DNA from: Limnoperna fortunei
Taxonomy: Eukaryota; Mollusca; Bivalvia; Mytilida; Modiolidae
DNA: 64,000 nucleotides
Reading direction: 5' to 3'
Assembly: GCA_944474755.1 (NCBI GenBank)
Contig: OX104111.1
Location: 96,576,805-96,640,804, forward strand
Under the pieces are notes generated by a model. It was not told the origin of the DNA. It saw nothing but the letters and a program-made list of their open reading frames with translations, and made no database searches. Below, one piece after another: positions 56,267-64,000 of the stretch (the first letter of the stretch is position 1; each line of letters opens with the position of its first letter). A program made the position numbers and the translations under genes.

Positions 56267-56530
56267 GGGGCCTCGGTGGCCGAGTGGTCAAGGTAGTTCG
56301 TCTACTATTGATCACGTGGTCTGTCAACACTGAGATTGCGGGTTCGATTCTCACTGCAGGCAGGGTGTACTCGACTCCAATCTTAATTGACAAGGATTGC
56401 CAGTTTTCCTACCGCAGGTCGGGGGTTCTCTCCGGGTACTCCGGCTTCCTCCCCCAATAAAAACTGGACGCCATGAAATAGCTGAAAAATTGCTGAAAGT
56501 GGCGTTAAAACACCATTCAAAAATCAAAAA
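56267..56530 (+). mobile_element. Full-length tRNA-derived SINE with target-site duplication
   Basis: The 5' end has box A-like GGCCGAGTGGTCAAGGTAGT and box B-like GGGTTCGATTCTC, as in a Leu/Ser-type tRNA. The body carries AATTGACAAGGATTGCCAGT and GGGTACTCCGGCTTCCTCCC, and the tail is GCTGAAAAATTGCTGAAAGT plus GGCGTTAAAACACC and a short A/C-rich end. TCATCGCTTCTA flanks it on both sides (56255-56266 and 56531-56542), so the ends are exact. Transcribed by RNA polymerase III and mobilised by a LINE in this class of element. The body may be the Meta domain of molluscan MetaSINEs; this is from memory. Confidence 0.93.
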
Positions 56531-56544
56531 TCATCGCTTCTAAC

Positions 56545-57235
56545 TTGTTTATATCTTTTTTCATCGTGTCATACATCTTCTCACCAAAATGATATGGTGT
56601 GGCCATAATCTTTTTGATTGTGTATATAATGTAAATACTTACATTTTTTGTTTTTGTTATATTTGCTTTGTCTTTCTCTGTATCAATGTAATATTGTATA
56701 TATGAATTTTACTAATTTTCGTAACAGCGACGGATTTGTGTTAGAAAATAATGAAAGTTGTGTGGTGGCGAAACAAAGATAAGTAGTACAATAATAAAAG
56801 TCAGGTATATGCCACAGTTTAAAGGTAAAATCCAAACAAAAAAACATAAAACATATAAAAACATAAAGATAATAATAATAGAGAGCGGCCCCAGCACTTT
56901 CGGTCAAGATTTGTGTTAGACATAAGCTCAGATAATTTAAAAGTACTAAGTCTCTTTGTATAGTAGTTATCGATATAAGTTCTTCGCTGAATTTGTAAAA
57001 GATGACATTCAAGAATGAAATGGTATTCATCGCCTAGTTTATTACAGAAGTTGCAAAGGCAATACGCACCGGAACAATTTAATTACGTAATTATTTGGAT
57101 ATATGTCGCTATCCAGTACAAATAGTGTCGCGTTAAATACGATATCAAGTGTCATTTTGTTAGTTTTATATTTAACAAAATTACATCGTAAACTAACTAA
57201 ATAATAATAATAGGATGTTAATTAATTTATTAAAT
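56545..57235. other. No gene recognised; decayed LINE-like C-terminus possible
   Basis: A minus-strand frame at 56683-57030 (115 codons) has SEELISITTIQRDLVLLNYL, LCLTQIL and a hydrophobic middle. Just upstream on that strand is a CLCNFCNKLGDEYHFILEC-like knuckle, as in LINE C-termini, so it may be a LINE end. Confidence 0.35.
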
Positions 57236-57240
57236 GTTTT

Positions 57241-57490
57241 CTTAATGTCCAGCGAGCAACATTTTATTATAATCAGGACGAGAAGTTACACAAAAAAAAT
57301 CGATTAAAATTTTGACTGCCACTGGAAAAAGTATGGGGTTATGGGAATCAGCCTTTTGTAGCGTCTACAATTTGCTTACTCTGTTTCGAAATTCTAAAAA
57401 GGGGTCGTTATCGTGCAAGGAGCGTGGCATTCTCAAAACACGTTACCCACTACGGTCCGTGGCCAGGCTTTCCGTATTAACAAAAATAAA
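57241..57490 (+). mobile_element. Dispersed element H, partial copy 2
   Basis: Matches 31870-32160: TTTTGACTGCCACTGGAAAA, GTCGTTATCGTGCAAGGAGC and ACACGTTACCCACTACGGTC. It ends about 330 bases before GST first exon copy 3. Confidence 0.75.
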
Positions 57491-57713
57491 CGTTTTGAAA
57501 AACATATAATAAATATCGTCTTCCTAGAAACTCCCCCCCCCCCAATCCCCGCTTAATAACCGCTTCACTCCTGAAAGTCAAATGTTCTAGAGACTTCCAA
57601 TAACTAAATAAATACAAATAATATAAGCGTTGTTCATAGTGTCACTATGACACTTAAGAATTTAATAATCCAATTTATGTTCTGAATTTTTCCTTTTCAC
57701 TGAGAAGGCCAAT

Positions 57714-57730
57714 AATTAGAGCGTTTCATT
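57714..57730 (+). promoter_or_regulatory. Shared upstream motif of GST first exon copy 3
   Basis: The sequence AATTAGAGCGTTTCATT lies 103 bases before the ATG at 57817 and differs by one base from the motif at 51831. It is preceded in both copies by a similar GG(T/C)C-A-rich stretch. Confidence 0.45.
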
Positions 57731-57754
57731 GTGTCACTATTCAGGACACGGCCT

Positions 57755-57773
57755 TAGGTATATATATATATAG
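57755..57773 (+). promoter_or_regulatory. TATA-like element before GST first exon copy 3
   Basis: The run TATATATATATA lies about 45-60 bases upstream of the ATG at 57817, between the shared upstream motif and the start codon. Its position fits a TATA box with a short 5' leader, but a simple AT repeat cannot be excluded. Confidence 0.35.
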
Positions 57774-57816
57774 CCTTTTAAATAATTATATCTTGTAACT
57801 TGACATACCGACAAAC

Positions 57817-57949
57817 ATGCCGACATATAAACTGCAGTACTTTGACGGTAAAGGCAGAGCCGAGGTGTCCCGTCTTTTGTTTCACGCGGCTGGTAAAGAA
57901 TTCGAAGATGAGAGATTGGGAGGCGACTCGTGGGCTGCAGCAAAACCTG
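57817..57949 (+). CDS. Sigma GST first exon, third copy (continues beyond window or orphan)
   Basis: Reads MPTYKLQYFDGKGRAEVSRL and continues to AAAKP. It is 133 nt with a GTAATT donor at 57950, the same phase as the other two first exons. Tyr8, Arg14, Trp39 and Lys43 are present. It differs from the first copy at about 8 of 44 residues, so it is the closer relative of that gene. A TATA-like run at 57755-57773 lies about 45 bases upstream of the ATG. No exon 2 is recognisable in the remaining 6 kb, which may simply be intron 1 (7.25 kb in the complete gene). Confidence 0.82.
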
Positions 57950-57954
57950 GTAAT

Positions 57955-59760
57955 TTTTTCTTATAATTTTTTAACAAATACTTAATAATAATTTAATAAG
58001 ATACAACAAAAGTCATTTTGCAACGCCCATTTAACGTTAGAAGCCAAGCTCATCAAATTACTTACTTTCCCTCTTCAGCCACACCCCCTCCAATTTCCTG
58101 TGATAATCAAGCATTCCTGATTTCTACGAATTATAATTTTATTATTGATACAGTTAAATAGTTGAATGCTTGACATAACATGCAATCAAGTCTTTGGCGA
58201 GCCTACTCGAGTCGAATGGAAAATCGTATTTCCTGATCGACGTTCTACGCACTCGTGTTGTCGAGATACTTTTTACTTTTTTTTAAATTTTTGGTTGTCG
58301 TACTGTGCTAAATCATTATAACTAGCTCGTGGCTAAATTAGATAGTTTGTTTTTAAAAGACAATGTTGTTTAAATTCGGTATGTGTCACTCACTATTAAT
58401 ATTAATTATTAATCGTTACCTAATTGTTACCATGACACTCGACATTAAAGTATTCAGCCCGGATTTGTTTTATTTGGATGAACTGAAAATACCTTTTTTG
58501 TTTGAAAACCATATAGTTATTGCCTTGTGAAGACCCTGTGAAACATTGATTTTATTGTTGTAAAAGACATTTTAAACTAAAAAATATTCCTTTTTGAATT
58601 TAAATGTCCTGCGTACGAATGACGGATCATGGCCAATAGCAAAAAACTAGGACATTTTTTTTTGAAAGGACCTCTTTTGGAAAGTTTTAAATGTGTAATT
58701 TGATACTACGAATACAGCCTAAAACCAGACTGAGTAATCATATCATTTGGATCAGTGAAGACTTGTGCACTTGTATTGTAATGTAAATCGTATGAATTAT
58801 TTTGTATTCATATTATGTCTATGACTTTCTAGATAAAGAGGGGCTAGGATGGGATGGGTGATCATATTAAAACTATTCTTCGGTCTTCATCATTTCTTCA
58901 AGACAACAACACTTTTTATAGGGTGATGAATGGAAGTAAATTTGTTGTTTTTTTCGATATAACGTAGTAAATAAAGTGTGGAATTCTATGAGAAAAAATG
59001 TTTTGTTGATCAAAATAATACCTCCTCCACGATCTCCTCCCAAATGAAAATTAGAAAATGAAGTTTCGTGTTGTTTTCCATTACCTCTATTGATGTTTGT
59101 GTTTTTAAAGGGTATGTGATCAGACTGTAGACATTTTTTAAATTAAAATTCATGAGAGCGTCCAAGATAAGAAAATAGTTTGCATTAAAATTTTTACATA
59201 TGAATGTATGTCCTTGGTCGTATATGACCTTGACTTACAATCTACGCGTTATATTTATATAAGGCCACACAGAATTAATTTCTTGTTCTTCGGACTTTGA
59301 CTTTGAAATTAAGGAGCGAGCGAGCGAAATTTTTTTTATTAATTTTTTTTTGAAATTCTGATTTTGTTTGAGCGAACGATTTTTGTTAAGGCGAGCGACA
59401 TGTTTTTAATTTTTTAAAAAGATTTTTTCAGGTTTTCTTGGTTAAACTGATGCGAGCGAGCGATTTTATTTAATTTTGAAGAAAATAACTGAAATTTAAA
59501 AAAAATGTCTCTGATATTAAACAAGTGCTTTTTCTCAGTGTTTTATGACATAACCAATTGATTAATAAATTATATAGCAGAAAAGTATTGTCTAGAATTG
59601 TTTTTTCTCTTCTGAAAAGATGTTGCCTTGGCTTTCTATCAATATGTACAGACGGACCAATAGACAGCCCATACCACTATTCAGTTATGTCTCCAAATCT
59701 TTTTGGCAAGGCATAATTTCAAGATTGATTAAAAAGAAATAATAAAAGACTACCTGTCTT
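57955..59760 (+). other. Region after GST first exon copy 3
   Basis: No GST exon 2 is recognised. A GAGCGAGCGA-rich stretch near 59315-59465 stands out. The rest is AT-rich. Confidence 0.4.
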
Positions 59761-59762
59761 TA

Positions 59763-60155
59763 TTAACAATAACAAACAGTAAAAATAACACATATAAAAA
59801 CCAATAACAATTTGTAAATATTTATAAAAAAACCAATAATATATTGAAAGCACATTCTTATACATGTATGCACACATCCCTGTATAGAATAAATAGAGGA
59901 TTGTATTTTCATGGATGGTGTAACTATTATGCCATCATTTGCTCTACCCAAAAGCTTGGGATTGTCCTTAATTTTGATTCTTATCATGTCATAACTAAGG
60001 TTAGAAACATTGGCGTGCGTTGAAGGCTTCTCTTGTATGCATGTAAATAGGTCGATGAAGGTGTCGTCCATTCGACATTCTAATGCTGTATTTGGTAGCA
60101 GTACTTTAAACTGGGTGGCAACTGCTGCCACAACCACACACTTGTTTTCTGTCAT
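59763..60155 (-). CDS. Open frame of 130 codons, unidentified
   Basis: Starts MTENKCVVVAAVATQFKVLL, has a polar middle, and ends in a very hydrophobic stretch (IYKLLLVFICVIFTVCYC). No family is recognised. The hydrophobic end comes from AT-rich sequence, and the neighbouring DNA looks like a retroelement 3' region with a TTAC repeat tail, so a chance or transposon-derived frame is likely. Confidence 0.15.
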   Translation of the reverse strand: MTENKCVVVAAVATQFKVLLPNTALECRMDDTFIDLFTCIQEKPSTHANVSNLSYDMIRIKIKDNPKLLGRANDGIIVTPSMKIQSSIYSIQGCVHTCIRMCFQYIIGFFINIYKLLLVFICVIFTVCYC

Positions 60156-60159
60156 TGTT

Positions 60160-60960
60160 TTCTACATTTAACTTTCGGTGTTGATTTTATCTCTGAAACG
60201 GTATTTTAACCTTCTAAGTTCTAAACACAGTCTGTGTGACTTTATACCAGCACGAGTTCTTTCATGAAAACTTTGCTCCATAGATTATTAGTTATTTATT
60301 TATTTGGTTTATTCTGCTAGTGTTGCTTAATTCTTAGTTTTATTACAGTGCTTTATATGCTTTTTATTTTGTGCTGTGTTTGTGCTTGGCTTTTAAATTA
60401 ATCTATTTAAATATATGTTTTAGAGCATGTATTTTTATGCTGCTTATGCTTATCATGCTTTTATGTACTGTGTATGCTTTCCTTTATTTGTGATCTGCTT
60501 TGGTGCTTTTTTTTTGGTTGTTGGAAATATATGTTTATAATATATGTTCCTATGCTACCTGCTTTTAGTTTAGTGCTTTGTATGTTATTTTATGCTCAGC
60601 TCTCTGAAATGAATATATTCTTAATATATGTTTTTAAAATGCATGTATTGTTACATGTATCTATGCTACCTGCTTTTAGTTTTAGTGCTTCTTGGTATGT
60701 TTTTAAATTTATGCTCAGCTGTCTTAAATGAATCTTTTCCTAGTATATGTTTTAAAATGCATGTATTGTTCTGCTGTCCATCTGTAATACCTTGTTTTAT
60801 ATACCTTGTATGAATGTACCTTAATATGTATGTTAATCTTGTGCTGTCATGTTATGTTTTGTGATTTGTTTTGTTGGAAAGAGCTCATGTTATATGTTTG
60901 TTACTATGTATATATTATCCGACTCTAAATAAAATTTACTTACTTACTTACTTAAAATGA
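60160..60960 (+). mobile_element. Probable retroelement 3' region ending in (TTAC)n
   Basis: T/G-rich sequence with internally repeated phrases (TATGCTACCTGCTTTTAGTT twice, TTATGCTCAGCT twice). It ends ATAAAATTTACTTACTTACT, a simple-repeat tail as seen at LINE/SINE 3' ends. The two short plus-strand frames are repeats of each other. Confidence 0.4.
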
Positions 60961-61439
60961 ATCTCCAGCTATCGGAGCACTTGGATGAAAATCGTAAAAC
61001 GCGGAGAAGATTTTTTTTTTAAAGACAACTTCCGGTTCTGGACGCGGGCGGGTTTCCGATTACTGCGGGCGGAAGAAATTTATTTTTTTTTCTTTCTGAA
61101 ATAATTTTACGTGCGGGCGGTCCGACGAACAGGTAATTAATTCGGCGTGGCCTAATAGATTTATAGGTAGAAGTAATTGCACGAAACAAATAATGTGTGT
61201 TTCTTGACAAATGATTCATCTGTATTGCATGTAAAACAATATCGATTATAGCAATACACATAATACACATATAGAAACACATATTAGACAATTTGTCCGT
61301 TTATTTGTATACAATGTTTGTATATTACAAAGCGTTCGTGGTTCTACAAATCCACTGTGTACAAATCGCAGAATAAAGTTGCAAATACGGGGCAGAATTT
61401 CTGTGGTTGGAATTAGGAAAATTGTTAATTATATTTTTT

Positions 61440-62888
61440 AGCTCACCTGGACCGAAGGTGAGCTCTTGCTATCACTTGGCGTCCGTCGTCCGTCGTAAAC
61501 TTTTTCAAAAATCTTTTACTCTGAAACCACTGAGCCATTTTTTTTTAAACTTGGCCACAATCATCCTTAGGGTTCCTAGTTTCAAATTTGTTCCCCAGGG
61601 TGTTGATGAACAAAGATGGCCGCTGTTACTAAAAATAGAACATGAGTGTCAACACACGTTTTTGATCATTATCTCAAAAAGTTTAATAGCTATAGAAAAT
61701 ACCGTTACTTCAAATTGATCAGCACATTAAGGCCTACAAAAGTTGCTATTAGTTTGAAGTTGTGTATTGGCTTCTTGTAGGAGTTATTGCCCTTTAATGA
61801 CAATTTTTTTCACAAAATTTTGGGTATTTTCACTTACACTTGAAAACTATAAGAGGAAGAGTAAAACTGTTAATAGCAAAAATGATCAGCAATACAAGCC
61901 CTACAATTCACTGTATTGGTTTGAAATTGTCAGATGACTCCTTAAAGGAGTTATAGCCCTTAAATGGCAATTTTTTATGAAATTTTCTGTTTTTGTCCTG
62001 TAACTTGAAAACCATAACAGCTAGAGTGAAACTATAAATAGGAAAAATAATCAGCAATAAAAGCCCTACAATTCACTTATTTCGTCTGAAATTGTCAGAT
62101 GACTCCTTATAGGAGTTGTTGCCTATAAATGGCAATTTGTTATGAAATTTTCTGTATTTGTCCTGTAACTTGAAACTATAATCGCTAGAGTGAAACTGTT
62201 AAAAGCAAAAATGATCAGCAATACAAACCCTACAATTCACAGTATAAATCTGAAAATGTCAGTTGACTCCTGATAGGAGTTGTTGCCCTTAAATGGCAAT
62301 TTTTTTTAAATGAAATTTTTCGTTTTTGTCCAGTGACTTGAAAACTTACAGCTAGAGTAAAACTATAAATAGCAAAAATGATCAGCAATAAAAGCCCTAC
62401 AATTCACTTATTTGGTCTGAAATTGTCAGATGACTCCTTATAGGAGTTATTGCCCTTAAATAACAATTTTTTATGAAATTTTCCATTTTTGTCCTTTTAC
62501 TTGAAAACTATAACAGCTAGCTTGAAACTGTAAATTGCACAAATGATCAGCAAAGCAAGGCCTACAAATCATTGCTTAGTCAAAAATTTCTGGATGACTC
62601 TTTATAGGTGTTATTGCCCTTTAATTACAAATTAGGACAAATAATCAGTTTTTGTATTATAAATTAGTTTATAACACACCTAGAGTAAAACTGTAAATTT
62701 CTAAATTACCCTAAAGGACAAGGTCTACAAATCATTTAATTTTCAGAAATTGTCTGATGGCACCTTATAGTTATTGTACTTAACCGATTTTTTTGAAGAA
62801 ATGTTTAGTTTTTGCACAGCAACTTAAAAGCTATATTACAGCTAAACTGAAACTGTAAACTGCAAAAATGTATTGGGATCCTCTAGTA
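61440..62888 (+). mobile_element. Dispersed element E, copy 2
   Basis: Same order as 19792-21430: TAGCTCACCTGGACCGAAGG, CGTCCGTCGTAAACTTTTTC, ATGGCCGCTGTTACTAAAAA, about four to five 165-base units, then GGGATCCTCTAG. It keeps the inverted start GGTGAGCTCTTGCTATCACTT that copy 1 lacks. Confidence 0.82.
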
Positions 62889-62920
62889 ATGAGAATCTAA
62901 ATTATCTAAAGATTGAATTA

Positions 62921-63855
62921 TTATACCCCCCGCTTGAAAAGCGGGGGGTATATAGTGTTCATGGTGTCCGTCCGTCCTTCCGTCCGTCTGTCCGTCCGTT
63001 ACACTTTCTCTTATTTGCAACTCCTCCTACACCACTGAATGGAATTTGATGAAACTTGCACAGAATCTTTGTCACATAGTGCCATTGTGCAGGAGATATT
63101 TAACATTTTGATCGGAATGATATTTGGGGTTTCCCATAGAAAAACATGGACTTTGTCATTGACCTAAGGGGGTCCCTATCTCTTATGTGCAACTCCTCCT
63201 ACACCACTGAATGGAATTTAATGAAACTTACAAAGAATCCTTTTCACATAGTGCCATTGTGCAGGAGATATTTAACATTTTGATCGATATGATATTTGGG
63301 GTTTCCCATAGAAAAACATGGACATTGTCATTTACCTAAGGGGGTCCTCATCTCTTATGTGCAACTCCTCCTACACCACTGAATGCAATTTGTTGAAACT
63401 TACGCAGAATCCTTGTCACTTAGTGCCATTGTGCAGGAGATATTTATTATTTTGATCGGAATGATATTTGGGGTTTCCCATAGAAAAGCATGGACTTTGT
63501 CATGGACATAAGGGGATACCCATCTTTTATTTGCAACTCCTCCTACACCACTGAATGGAATTTGTTGAAACTTACACAGAATCTTGGTCACATATTGCCA
63601 TTGTGCACTGGATATTAAACATTTTGATCAGAATATTATTGGAGGTTTCCCTTAGAAAAACATGGACTTTGTCATTGACATAGGGGATGCCATTCTTTGG
63701 GGGATTGGGGAGGGTTACATGTTTTATCTGCAACTTCGCCTTCACGTTTAACATGTTTAACTAGATAAAGTTTCAATTTCATAATTAAGAACACCTGAAT
63801 TTTCAAAGTAATTGTGAAGCGGGGGGTATCAATGGTGAGCATTGCTCACAGGTTT
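62921..63855. mobile_element. Dispersed element F with about 175-bp internal repeats
   Basis: Opens with the hairpin CCCCCCGCTTGAAAAGCGGG and a TCCGTCCGTC run. It then has four units (CAACTCCTCCTACACCACTG, GTGCCATTGTGCAGGAGATA, TTTGGGGTTTCCCATAGAAA), and ends GCGGGGGGTATCAATGGTGA plus GCATTGCTCACAGG. A fragment is inside the 2.7-kb element near 36330. The small minus-strand frames are shadows. Confidence 0.8.
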
Positions 63856-64000
63856 ATTTATTTTTTTTTAATTTCCAAATGATGTTATTTTCATAAGAAG
63901 GGGGATTCCTAAGAGTAACCTTACTTTTCATACTCGATTAATGCCAAATGTCGAGATTTTCACCTTGAACTTTAACTTCCTCCCCTATTAATAATTTAGA

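Noticed and set aside
56280..56360. Functional tRNA gene from box A and box B
   Set aside because: No cloverleaf or acceptor stem could be drawn; it is the head of a SINE with target-site duplication.
59655..59710. GST exon 2 for copy 3 after TATGTACAG near 59650
   Set aside because: The frame gives no QLPVL or QSGAI motif and the sequence is part of a GACGGAC-type dispersed repeat.

Overview
The window is AT-rich, intron-rich eukaryotic DNA. It most likely comes from a bivalve or related mollusc. The evidence is sigma-class glutathione transferases (GSTs) of invertebrate type, tRNA-derived SINEs whose 3' part reads like the bivalve/MetaSINE-type tails, and decayed non-LTR retrotransposons. 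Short minisatellites and palindromic MITEs are also very dense. Species cannot be fixed from the sequence. Most coding sequence lies in short spliced exons, so long open frames are misleading here: most of them fall in tandem repeats.

Left part (about 4.2-10.1 kb): a complete four-exon plus-strand gene can be assembled from phase-compatible exons. It encodes a 173-residue type I membrane protein with a signal peptide, a Tyr/Ser-rich ectodomain without cysteine, one membrane span and a Pro/Tyr-rich tail with two PPxY motifs. It resembles the CYYR1/Shisa-like adaptor group in layout. Directly downstream is the 3' end of a LINE whose Cys/His-rich segment has expanded into a 39-bp minisatellite.

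Centre (15.1-37.7 kb): a complete five-exon sigma-class GST gene of 206 residues spans 22.6 kb. Its introns carry a 34-bp minisatellite, a 320-bp repeat cluster, and about 5.8 kb of a 37-bp minisatellite with higher-order structure. They also carry a diverged 36-bp sister array, foldback elements, and a 2.7-kb inverted-repeat element that holds a nested MITE and itself sits inside another minisatellite.

Right part (38-64 kb): mostly mobile and repeated DNA. It holds two LINE remnants (one cut by a palindromic MITE with target-site duplication), tandem and inverted duplications, and a cluster of SINE copies. It also has two further GST first exons (51.9 and 57.8 kb) with good splice donors but no recognisable exons 2-5 behind them. 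These two share a 16-17 base motif about 100 bases upstream of the start codon. They may be alternative first exons, starts of genes that continue outside the window, or orphaned partial duplicates.

Two short minus-strand stretches (2.4-2.65 kb and 13.9-14.2 kb) look like single coding exons with good acceptor sites but are not identified.
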